DNA from: Abditibacteriota bacterium
GTDB lineage: Bacteria > Armatimonadota > UBA5829
Length of the DNA stretch: 5,556 bases
Direction of reading: 5' to 3'
NCBI GenBank assembly: GCA_017959625.1
Contig: JAGDAG010000225.1
Coordinates: 1 to 5,556, forward strand
The notes beneath the pieces are model-generated. The model saw only the letters and a program-made list of their open reading frames with translations. It did no database searches and was not told where the DNA came from. The position numbers were made by a program, and so were the translations under genes. Of the stretch, positions 1-5,292 are shown piece by piece (position 1 is the first letter of the stretch; every line of letters starts with the position of its first letter).

Positions 1-99
1 ATGGGCGGCAGACTGGATTATATATGCCTGGACAACCGTCTGTTTCTGGCCTCGCTTTACAAGGAGCTCCGCAATGCTGACCGAGAAACGCTTTCTTGA
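1..99 (+). CDS. 3' end of an unidentified gene (N-terminus outside window)
   Basis: Frame 1 is open from the window edge to a TGA at 97-99 and encodes 32 residues, containing LDYICLDNRLFLASLYKEL. Codon choice (CTG, GAC, AAC, TAC, CTC, ATA) matches the genes downstream. The two other forward frames give less protein-like translations. The ATG at 1-3 may be internal rather than the true start. The tail overlaps the start of the kinase gene by 26 bases, and that gene's ribosome-binding site lies inside it, so the two are probably co-transcribed and translationally coupled. The fragment is too short to assign a family. A sugar-metabolism or envelope role would fit the neighbour but is only a guess. 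Confidence 0.55.
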   Translation: MGGRLDYICLDNRLFLASLYKELRNADRETLS

Positions 100-1108
100 C
101 ATCTCTTCCCGTTTTGCGGGCAGGACCATAGCCGTTATAGGCGACTTTTTTCTGGACAGGTATCTGTTTTTTGACGACAGCCAAAAAGAGATATCCGCAG
201 AGACAGGCCTCTTCGCCAATCAGGTGATAAAGATAATACACAGCCCCGGCGCCGCCGGGAACAGAGCCGTCAACCTGAAGGCCCAGGGAGCGGGGACAGT
301 TATCCCCGTGGGCTACACCGGAGACGACGGCGAGGGCTATGAGCTCAGGCAGGATATCCGCGCCCTGGGCTGCGGCGACGATTATCTGCTCACCCTTCCC
401 GAAAGGCACACCTGCTTTTACGCCAAGCCTCAGAACAAGGACATACGGGGGCTTGCCGGAGAAAAGGAACGCTACGATTTCAAGAACCGGACGCCCTTCA
501 CACAGGACGAGGAGCAGAGCCTGACGGAGGCCGCCGAAGCGGCCGTCCTACGGGCGGACGGGGTGATAGTGGCGGACCAGTCCGAAGTGGACAGGGAAGG
601 CTGCGGCGTTGTGACCCCCGGCGTCCGCAGGGCGCTTATATCTCTGGCGGCAAAACATCCCGAAAAGCTCTTTTGGGTGGATTCACGCCTTCGGGGAGAC
701 AGATTCCGGAATATGATACTCAAGCCCAACGCCAAAGAAGCCGTATGGTGCGCCCTGGGCAAAACCGAATTTTCCGAAGAGGATATCAACGCCGCCGGCA
801 GGATGCTGTCCGAAAAAAACCGCAGGCCGGTGTTCCTCACCCTTTCCGAAAAAGGCATAAGGATATTTGACAGAGACCGCGTGACCGGCGTCCCCGCCGT
901 CAGGGTGGAAGGCGAGACCGACCCCACCGGCGCCGGTGATTCGGTGACCGCCGCAGCAGTCCTGGCCCTCTTGTCCGGCGCAAATTTCGAAGAAGCGGCC
1001 CGGACGGGCTGTCTGGCAGCCTCGGTGACAGTCAGGCAGCTGGGCAGAACCGGCAGCGCAACCCCGGAAGATATAGCAAAACAGATCGCAGCGGAAACGG
1101 AAATATAG
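74..1108 (+). CDS. PfkB-family carbohydrate kinase, RfaE/HldE kinase-domain-like
   Basis: This is a 344-residue cytoplasmic sugar kinase of the ribokinase/PfkB fold, expected to transfer the ATP gamma-phosphate to a sugar or sugar phosphate. Seen in the sequence: N-terminal GDFFLDRY (residues 23-30), close to the GDxxLDRY motif of heptose-7-phosphate kinases; a substrate-side glycine motif SPGAAGNRAVNL (57-68); KPNAKE (217-222); TLSEKG (256-261); and the C-terminal signature DPTGAGDS (283-290), whose Asp289 is the expected catalytic base. Length suits a single kinase domain: there is no C-terminal nucleotidyltransferase half as in bifunctional HldE. The ATG at 74 is chosen because AAGGAG at 61-66 sits 7 bases upstream; the frame is open further upstream, but that translation is not protein-like. 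It appears to be the last gene of a unit entering from the left and is followed by a terminator. Family assignment is firm. The substrate is inferred: heptose 7-phosphate is the best guess, another sugar is possible. Confidence 0.93.
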   Translation: MLTEKRFLDISSRFAGRTIAVIGDFFLDRYLFFDDSQKEISAETGLFANQVIKIIHSPGAAGNRAVNLKAQGAGTVIPVGYTGDDGEGYELRQDIRALGCGDDYLLTLPERHTCFYAKPQNKDIRGLAGEKERYDFKNRTPFTQDEEQSLTEAAEAAVLRADGVIVADQSEVDREGCGVVTPGVRRALISLAAKHPEKLFWVDSRLRGDRFRNMILKPNAKEAVWCALGKTEFSEEDINAAGRMLSEKNRRPVFLTLSEKGIRIFDRDRVTGVPAVRVEGETDPTGAGDSVTAAAVLALLSGANFEEAARTGCLAASVTVRQLGRTGSATPEDIAKQIAAETEI

Positions 1109-1113
1109 ATTTT

Positions 1114-1143
1114 AAAGGACGCCTTGCCGGGCGCCCTTTTTTT
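1114..1143 (+). terminator. Intrinsic terminator after the PfkB kinase gene
   Basis: The arm AAAGGACGCC (1114-1123) pairs with GGCGCCCTTT (1130-1139) with one A/C mismatch, around a 6-base loop (1124-1129). A run of seven T follows at 1137-1143. It begins 5 bases after the kinase stop codon, so it ends that transcription unit and makes the UroD-like gene downstream independently transcribed. Confidence 0.88.
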
Positions 1144-1160
1144 GCCCGTCTTTTCTGCGT

Positions 1161-1204
1161 TTTTTTGCTTTTTTCCCGAAACGGCAGGCCGTTTGTGCTA
1201 TAAT
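1161..1204 (+). promoter_or_regulatory. Promoter of the UroD-like gene (extended -10, no -35)
   Basis: TGCTATAAT at 1196-1204 is a perfect extended -10 element (TG, one base, then TATAAT at 1199-1204). At 17 bp spacing there is no recognisable -35. Two runs of six T (1161-1166 and 1169-1174) lie about 38-51 bases before the likely start point near 1211, where an AT-rich UP element would act. The core block is shared with the nrdR promoter. The promoter is likely housekeeping-sigma dependent, and the missing -35 hints at an activator or at regulation through the overlapping palindrome. Confidence 0.7.
1179..1194. promoter_or_regulatory. 16-bp palindrome in the -35/spacer position: candidate operator
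   Basis: AAACGGCAGGCCGTTT has two perfectly complementary 7-base arms (1179-1185 and 1188-1194) around a 2-base centre. It ends 4 bases before the -10 hexamer and overlaps the place where a -35 box should be (1176-1181, which reads CCGAAA and is not a -35). No T-tract follows on either strand, so it is not a terminator. A transcription factor site overlapping the promoter is the natural reading. The cognate regulator is unknown and is not visible in the window. Confidence 0.5.
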
Positions 1205-1210
1205 AGATAT

Positions 1211-1224
1211 GGCGTTTTGACGCC
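1211..1224 (+). other. Small stem-loop at the predicted 5' end of the UroD-like mRNA
   Basis: GGCGT (1211-1215) pairs with ACGCC (1220-1224) around the loop TTTG. The predicted transcription start, about 7 bases after the -10, falls on or next to its first base, so the mRNA would begin with this 5-bp hairpin. That could protect the 5' end, or it may be chance. It is 25 bases upstream of the Shine-Dalgarno sequence, so it would not block translation directly. Confidence 0.35.
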
Positions 1225-1260
1225 CTAAGCAAAGTAAATCAGTTTTAACGGAGACGTATA

Positions 1261-2214
1261 ATGACCCATAAAGAACGTTTTATAGCGGCTCTGGAGCGCA
1301 GGCCCATAAAAGGCAGAGTCCCCACCTTTGAGCTGGTGTTTTTCCTGACCATGGAAGCCTTCGGCAAGCTCCATTCTTCCATGAGGGCCTTCGGCCAGTG
1401 GGACCAGATGAGCGAAAAGGAAAGACAGCTCCACCGTCAGGATATCGTGGACACCTTCCGGATGACCATGGAAAAGTATGAGCACGACGCCTGCTTCTTC
1501 CACCCCAACCCAGGCTCCAGGGAGGAGATGATCCGGGAGATCAACATGTTCAACGAGCAGACCAACAACGAGTATTTTGTAATGATCCACGGCGACGCCA
1601 CCTACGCTATCCCCGACGGGAACAGCATGCTGCAGTTTTCCTACAGGCTGGTGGACGAGCCGGACAAGGTGAAGGACGATGCGGAAAGAATGGTGGACAA
1701 CGCCATCAAAAACGCGGCGTATCTGAAAGAAAACACCGATATCACCGGCTTTGCCCTTTGCTCGGACTATTGCCTGAACACCGGGCCTTTCCTTTCGCCG
1801 GATCAGTTTGCAGAATTTGTGGCCCCCTACCTCAAGCGCCTCATAGCCGGCTACAGGGATCTGGGGTATTACACCATAAAGCATACCGACGGCAACATAA
1901 TGCCCATCATCGACCAGCTGGTGGACTGCAAGCCCGACGCCCTGCATTCCATTGACCCTCAGGCGGGAGTTGATATAGCCGAGGTCAAAAGGCTTTACGG
2001 CGACAAGGTGTGCCTGTGCGGCAACGTGAACTGCGGCCTTCTGCAGACAGGCACCGACGAAGAATGCATAGAATCCGCCCGTTACTGCCTGAAGCACGGC
2101 ATGCCGGGCGGCGGCTACGTGTTCTGCACTTCCAACTGCGCCTATACCGGCATGGCTCTGGAACGCTACGAGCTCATCTGGAAGGTGTGGCACGAGGAAG
2201 GCATATACAAATAA
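1261..2214 (+). CDS. Uroporphyrinogen-decarboxylase-superfamily protein (UroD/MtaA-like, not HemE)
   Basis: This is a 317-residue soluble protein of the UroD/MtaA superfamily (TIM-barrel). The opening THKERFIAALERRP and the late GGGYVFCTSNC segment (residues 283-293) are typical of UroD-like proteins of unknown function. It lacks the MRQAGR signature near the N-terminus of true uroporphyrinogen decarboxylase HemE, and it is shorter than HemE (about 350). Candidate active-site residues are His208 and Asp210 in HTDGN (208-212), Asp233 in SIDPQAGVD, Cys253 in CGN, and Cys289/Cys293. MtaA-type corrinoid:thiol methyltransferases bind zinc through His-x-Cys plus a later Cys; here the first Cys is replaced by Asp210, while Cys293 may match the later one. 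The start at 1261 has GGAG (1250-1253) 7 bases upstream. The gene has its own promoter and terminator, so it is monocistronic. Fold family is confident; reaction and substrate (methyl transfer or other) are unknown. Confidence 0.9.
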   Translation: MTHKERFIAALERRPIKGRVPTFELVFFLTMEAFGKLHSSMRAFGQWDQMSEKERQLHRQDIVDTFRMTMEKYEHDACFFHPNPGSREEMIREINMFNEQTNNEYFVMIHGDATYAIPDGNSMLQFSYRLVDEPDKVKDDAERMVDNAIKNAAYLKENTDITGFALCSDYCLNTGPFLSPDQFAEFVAPYLKRLIAGYRDLGYYTIKHTDGNIMPIIDQLVDCKPDALHSIDPQAGVDIAEVKRLYGDKVCLCGNVNCGLLQTGTDEECIESARYCLKHGMPGGGYVFCTSNCAYTGMALERYELIWKVWHEEGIYK

Positions 2215-2222
2215 TATCAGGC

Positions 2223-2253
2223 AAAAAACTGCCCCCTGCGGGCAGTTTTTTTT
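2223..2253 (+). terminator. Intrinsic terminator after the UroD-like gene
   Basis: CTGCCC (2229-2234) pairs with GGGCAG (2240-2245) around a 5-base loop. The stem is extended by six A (2223-2228) against the first six of eight T (2246-2253). It starts 8 bases after the stop codon. The A-tract makes it symmetric enough to work in both directions, but no gene converges from the right. Confidence 0.93.
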
Positions 2254-2276
2254 GTTCCGAATATTTTTCCTGCCCC

Positions 2277-2305
2277 TTGACCCCGGCTATATAGTGTGCT
2301 ATAAT
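2277..2305 (+). promoter_or_regulatory. Promoter of nrdR-nrdJ (-35, extended -10)
   Basis: TTGACC (2277-2282) is followed after exactly 17 bases by TATAAT (2300-2305), with the extended TG at 2297-2298. This is a near-consensus housekeeping-sigma promoter. Transcription should start near 2312, giving a leader of only about 28 bases. That is too short for a cobalamin riboswitch, although the operon encodes a B12-dependent enzyme. Confidence 0.88.
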
Positions 2306-2329
2306 AAATATACACACAATATACCCGAG
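2282..2329. promoter_or_regulatory. Pair of half-conserved NrdR boxes around the -10 element
   Basis: The known NrdR box consensus is the 16-bp palindrome acaCwAtATaTwGtgt, usually found as two boxes about 31-32 bp apart. Here TATATAGTGT (2288-2297) matches the last 10 positions of a box spanning 2282-2297. ACACAATATA (2314-2323) matches the first 10 positions of a box spanning 2314-2329. The box starts are 32 bp apart. The outer halves are poorly conserved. Read another way, TATATAGTGTG (2288-2298) and CACACAATATA (2313-2323) form an inverted repeat matching at 10 of 11 positions, with the -10 hexamer between the arms. Binding would cover the spacer and the start point, consistent with autorepression by NrdR. 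The match to consensus and spacing is seen; the regulation is inferred. Confidence 0.65.
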
Positions 2330-2339
2330 GAGCGGTTTT

Positions 2340-2792
2340 ATGATATGTCCATTTTGCGGTTCCGACAACGACAAGGTGCTGGAATCCAGAACAGGTAAAA
2401 ACAAATCCGAATTAAGGCGCCGCAGAGAGTGCCTCGAATGCGGCAGGCGCTATACTACAAAAGAAACCATCGTGAACATTTCCCCCATGGTAGTGAAAAG
2501 AGACGGCAAGCGTGAGATATTCAGCCAGGACAAGCTCATAAGAGGGCTGCAGATCGCCTGCAACAAACGCCCCGTGACTACCGAGACCATTATCGGCATA
2601 GCCAAAGAGCTGGAAGTGAGATGCATGCTCAGCGAAAACTCCGAGGTGACCAGCGACCTTTTGGGGCGGTGGGCCTCGGAAGAGCTTAAAAAAGTGGATA
2701 TGGTTGCATATATCAGGTTTATGTCCGTATATATGCATTTTGAAAACATAGAGCAGTTCCGCGCGCTGCTGTCGGACGGAGAATCAAAATGA
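2340..2792 (+). CDS. nrdR: Transcriptional repressor NrdR
   Basis: NrdR represses ribonucleotide reductase genes, sensing the ATP/dATP balance through an ATP cone and binding NrdR boxes. This copy is 150 residues, the normal length (E. coli 149). The N-terminal zinc ribbon has Cys3, Cys6, Cys31 and Cys34 (CPFC and CLEC), with the basic RRRREC stretch (27-31) and RYTT (37-40) typical of the family. The ATP cone spans about residues 48-138, from VVKRDGKREIF through NKRPVT (75-80) to VAYIRFMSVYMHFE (122-135). The start at 2340 has GAGGAG (2327-2332) 7 bases upstream. The stop overlaps the nrdJ start in ATGA (2789-2792), so repressor and enzyme are translationally coupled. Its probable own binding sites lie just upstream around the promoter, implying autoregulation of the whole operon. 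No residue expected for function appears to be missing. Confidence 0.97.
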   Translation: MICPFCGSDNDKVLESRTGKNKSELRRRRECLECGRRYTTKETIVNISPMVVKRDGKREIFSQDKLIRGLQIACNKRPVTTETIIGIAKELEVRCMLSENSEVTSDLLGRWASEELKKVDMVAYIRFMSVYMHFENIEQFRALLSDGESK

Positions 2793-5002
2793 AGCTTAGC
2801 GAAAACGCATTGACAGTGCTGGAAAAACGGTATCTTACCAAGGACGAGAACGGCGATCTCAAAGAGACCCCGGAAGGCCTTTTTGTGAGGGTGTGCTCCG
2901 CAGTGGCGGAGGCGGAAAAGAAATTCGGAAAAACGGACTATGAAGAAACAAAAAAGGCTTTTCTCGATATGCTCACGGAGCTGGATTTCCTGCCCAATTC
3001 CCCTACTCTCATGAACGCAGGCAAGGAGCTGGGCCAGCTTTCCGCCTGCTTCGTGCTTCCCGTGGAAGACAGCATGGAAGACATTTTTGAAACCATCAAA
3101 AACACCGCTCTCATCCACAAAAGCGGCGGCGGCACCGGTTTTTCCTTTTCCCGCCTGAGGCCGGCCAGCGATATAGTGCGTTCCACCAACGGCGTTTCCA
3201 GCGGCCCCGTCTCCTTTATGGAGGTGTTCAATTCCGCCACGGAAGCCATAAAGCAGGGCGGCACCCGGCGGGGGGCAAATATGGGCTGCCTGCGGGTGGA
3301 CCACCCCAACATCCTTGATTTCATCAAATGCAAAAACGACCTGACAAAGTTCACCAATTTCAATATTTCCGTTCTGCTTACGGAAAAATTCATGGAAGCG
3401 GTAAAGGCGGACGCCGATTATGAACTCATCAACCCCCGCACCGGGGAATGCGTGCAGACCCTCAGCGCCTCCAGGGTGTTTGACCTGATAGTAGGCATGG
3501 CCTGGAAAAACGGCGAGCCGGGCATAATATTCATCGACCGCATCAACAGAGACAACCCCACTCCCGCCGCGGGCATGATAGAAAGCACCAACCCCTGCGG
3601 AGAGCAGCCTCTCCTGCCCTACGAAGCCTGCAATCTGGGTTCCATAAACCTTGCCCACATGGTGAAGACCGAAAACGGCGCCCCCCAAGTGGATTTTGAA
3701 AAGCTCAAAAAAACCGCCGCCCTTGCCGTGCGATTTCTGGACGACGTTATAGAGATCAACAAATACCCCATTCCCGAGATCGAAAAACAGACGCTGGAAA
3801 ACCGCAAGATAGGCCTGGGGATAATGGGGTTTGCCGATATGCTGTTTCAGCTGAACGTCCCCTACGATTCTCCGGAAGCCTGCGAAACGGCGGAGCAGGT
3901 GATGAAATGCATCAGGGATACGGGAAGAGAAGCGTCCGCCCGGCTTGCGGCGGAAAGAGGCGTTTTCCCCGGCTATAAGGGCAGCATATACGACCAAAAG
4001 GATACCCCCGTGCGCAACGCCACGGTGACCACCATAGCCCCCACCGGCACCCTGAGCATCATCGCTTCCTGCTCCGGGGGCTGCGAGCCGGTGTTCGGCA
4101 TCTCCTTCTTCAAAAGGGTGCTGGACAACAGCAAGCTGTTTGAGGTGAACCCGTATTTTGAAAAAACGGCCCGGGAGCGGGGCTTTTATTCGGAAGAGCT
4201 CATGCAGAAGATAGCCGAAAGAGGCTCGGTGAGAGGCCTCGACGAGGTGCCGGAGGACGTGCAGAGAGTTTTCGGCACGGCCCTGGACATCACCCCGGAA
4301 TGGCACATCAGGATGCAGGCCGCTTTTCAGAAATACACCGACAACGCCGTTTCCAAAACCGTGAACTTCCCTCAAAGCGCCACCAAGGACGACGTGAGGC
4401 AGGCCTTTATATACGCCTATGAGCTGGGCTGCAAGGGCTGCACCATTTACCGCTACGGCTCCCGGGACGCCCAGGTGCTGAACATAGGAACAGACAAAAA
4501 AGACGGGGAAAAAAGCGAACCGAACGCAGTGCGGGCGCGGCCCGACGTAACAGTGGGCAGGACCGAACGCATCTCCACCGGCTGCGGGCATCTTTACGTG
4601 ACCATAAACGAAGATGAAAAAGGCGCCTTTGAGATATTCACCCAGATAGGCAAGGCCGGCGGCTGCGCCTCCAGCCAGCTGGAGGCCATAAGCAGGCTCT
4701 GTTCCCTGGCCCTCAGGTCCGGGGTGGATATAACCGCCATCAGAAAACACCTGAGGGGCATACGCTGCCCCCACCCCGCCTGGGGCAAGGGCGGCCAGGT
4801 GCTTTCCTGCGCCGACGCCATAGGCATAGCCATAGACCACTATCTGGAATACAAAAACCAAAAAGGCGAAGCCGCCGCTCCCGCCGAGGATGCGGAAGCC
4901 GCCGACAAGCAGATAGGCGCCTGCCCCGACTGCGGCGGCGAAGTGGACCACGAATCCGGCTGCCTGGTGTGCCGCTTCTGCGGCTGGAGCAAATGCGGAT
5001 AA
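2789..5002 (+). CDS. nrdJ: Adenosylcobalamin-dependent (class II) ribonucleoside-diphosphate/triphosphate reductase
   Basis: NrdJ reduces ribonucleotides to deoxyribonucleotides with a thiyl radical generated from adenosylcobalamin; it needs no oxygen and no second subunit. The protein has 737 residues. Seen: SPTLMNAG (71-78); Cys87 in SACF and Cys281 in EACNLGSINL, the expected redox pair; the catalytic NPCGE (268-272) with Asn268, radical-bearing Cys270 and Glu272; SGGGTGFSFSRLRP (112-125); GGTRRGANMG (157-166); APTGTLSIIASCSGGCEP (417-434); and GCKGCTIYRYGSR (547-559). A TSCPD-type domain covers about 590-688. After an Ala/Glu/Asp-rich linker (about 691-709) comes a cysteine-rich tail with Cys712, 715, 725, 728, 731 and 736, which in NrdJ proteins serves zinc binding and disulphide re-reduction. 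The Cys270-Cys281 spacing of 11 is as in the Thermotoga enzyme. There is no N-terminal ATP cone, so overall activity control by dATP in the enzyme itself is not expected. GGAG (2778-2781) lies 7 bases before the ATG. The operon with nrdR is typical. Confidence 0.97.
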   Translation: MKLSENALTVLEKRYLTKDENGDLKETPEGLFVRVCSAVAEAEKKFGKTDYEETKKAFLDMLTELDFLPNSPTLMNAGKELGQLSACFVLPVEDSMEDIFETIKNTALIHKSGGGTGFSFSRLRPASDIVRSTNGVSSGPVSFMEVFNSATEAIKQGGTRRGANMGCLRVDHPNILDFIKCKNDLTKFTNFNISVLLTEKFMEAVKADADYELINPRTGECVQTLSASRVFDLIVGMAWKNGEPGIIFIDRINRDNPTPAAGMIESTNPCGEQPLLPYEACNLGSINLAHMVKTENGAPQVDFEKLKKTAALAVRFLDDVIEINKYPIPEIEKQTLENRKIGLGIMGFADMLFQLNVPYDSPEACETAEQVMKCIRDTGREASARLAAERGVFPGYKGSIYDQKDTPVRNATVTTIAPTGTLSIIASCSGGCEPVFGISFFKRVLDNSKLFEVNPYFEKTARERGFYSEELMQKIAERGSVRGLDEVPEDVQRVFGTALDITPEWHIRMQAAFQKYTDNAVSKTVNFPQSATKDDVRQAFIYAYELGCKGCTIYRYGSRDAQVLNIGTDKKDGEKSEPNAVRARPDVTVGRTERISTGCGHLYVTINEDEKGAFEIFTQIGKAGGCASSQLEAISRLCSLALRSGVDITAIRKHLRGIRCPHPAWGKGGQVLSCADAIGIAIDHYLEYKNQKGEAAAPAEDAEAADKQIGACPDCGGEVDHESGCLVCRFCGWSKCG

Positions 5003-5015
5003 ATGCTGACAGCAT
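5003..5015. repeat. 13-bp perfect palindrome directly after the nrdJ stop
   Basis: ATGCTG-A-CAGCAT has two 6-base arms around a central A and starts on the base after the nrdJ stop codon. It is followed by an A-run rather than a T-run, so it is not an intrinsic terminator on the + strand. It shares the 9-mer AGCATAACA with the second palindrome (5011-5019 and 5060-5068). Function is unknown; a protein-binding or recombination site is possible. Confidence 0.5.
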
Positions 5016-5026
5016 AACAAAAAAAA

Positions 5027-5041
5027 CGATCCTGCAGATCG
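5027..5041. repeat. Short inverted repeat (5-bp arms, 5-base loop)
   Basis: CGATC (5027-5031) and GATCG (5037-5041) flank the loop CTGCA. As RNA this would be a weak hairpin, with no T-tract after it. It might contribute to a 3' end processed by other means, but alone it is weak evidence for a terminator. Confidence 0.3.
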
Positions 5042-5061
5042 ATATCCGGAATAGATTAAAG

Positions 5062-5074
5062 CATAACAGTTATG
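5062..5074. repeat. Second 13-bp perfect palindrome with the same 6-1-6 form
   Basis: CATAAC-A-GTTATG again has two 6-base arms around a central A. Its centre (5068) is 59 bases from that of the first palindrome (5009). With one base upstream (A5060, G5061) it repeats AGCATAACA. The matched architecture suggests a pair of sites, though short palindromes also arise by chance in AT-rich DNA. Confidence 0.45.
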
Positions 5075-5158
5075 ATGTAACATACCCTCAACAAGTTCGT
5101 CACACATAGCTTCTTTTTACTTTCGATTTATTCCTGCAAATCTAAAAGTCAAAGCTGA

Positions 5159-5287
5159 ATTGTTGAAAGAGGAATCGTTTTCAATAAAGTCATCAACACA
5201 AGCCATTGGGAGTTTATATTCAGCCCGCCAAGACAACAAAACAAGAAACCGGTTATAAAACACGCAAAGTTTAAAGGGTTAAATTAA
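5159..5287 (+). pseudogene. Possible 3' remnant of a gene (orphan coding tail) before the last gene
   Basis: Frame 2 is open for 42 codons between a TGA (5156-5158) and a TAA (5285-5287). It contains no ATG or strong start. The translation is protein-like, with GIVFNKVINTSHWEFIF in the middle and a basic, lysine-rich end (PVIKHAKFKG). The stop lies only 5 bases before the ATG of the next gene, the arrangement expected for the end of one gene directly followed by another. No family is recognised. It could be the displaced C-terminal tip of a toxin-like protein, or chance in AT-rich DNA. Frame 3 over the same bases is also open, which weakens the case. Confidence 0.3.
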
Positions 5288-5292
5288 AAGAC

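Larger units (their letters stand above)
5003..5292. other. AT-rich stretch after nrdJ with no confident gene
   Basis: GC falls abruptly from the high-fifties to about 36% here. The stretch holds three short inverted repeats within 72 bases, a run of eight A (5019-5026), and two short open frames without convincing starts: frame 3 at 5076-5258 and frame 2 at 5159-5287. There is no hairpin followed by a T-tract, so no intrinsic terminator for nrdRJ is visible. No near-consensus promoter is seen for the gene at 5293; TATAAA at 5254-5259 is the best -10 candidate and has no -35. It looks like a junction between conserved chromosome and acquired or decayed DNA. Confidence 0.6.

Noticed and set aside
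2..73. In-frame upstream extension of the PfkB kinase
   Set aside because: The frame is open to the window edge, but the added residues are tryptophan-rich and unlike the family N-terminus. A good Shine-Dalgarno at 61-66 supports the ATG at 74.
472..927. 151-codon open frame on the - strand within the kinase gene
   Set aside because: It is a shadow of the PfkB gene: Ser/Arg/Thr-rich translation, no domain, no ribosome-binding site of note.
1179..1194. Palindrome as a second terminator
   Set aside because: The loop is minimal and no T-tract follows on either strand. It lies directly beside an extended -10 element, so a promoter-associated site fits better.
1225..2193. 322-codon open frame on the - strand
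   Set aside because: It is antisense to the UroD-like gene with no recognisable motif. It would start and end inside a transcription unit that has its own + strand promoter and terminator.
2306..2339. Cobalamin riboswitch ahead of the B12-dependent reductase operon
   Set aside because: The leader between the predicted start point and nrdR is only about 28 bases, far too short, and no B12-box-like sequence is present.
2450..5107. 885-codon open frame on the - strand
   Set aside because: It lies antisense to nrdR and nrdJ, whose motifs are unmistakable. Its translation is rich in Gly, Ala, His and Val as expected from reading GC-rich codons backwards, and it shows no known domain.
5076..5258. 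60-codon frame-3 open run as an independent gene
   Set aside because: There is no start codon at its beginning and no ribosome-binding site, and it overlaps the frame-2 run. A run of this length is not rare in AT-rich DNA. It is kept only as a possible piece of a broken gene.
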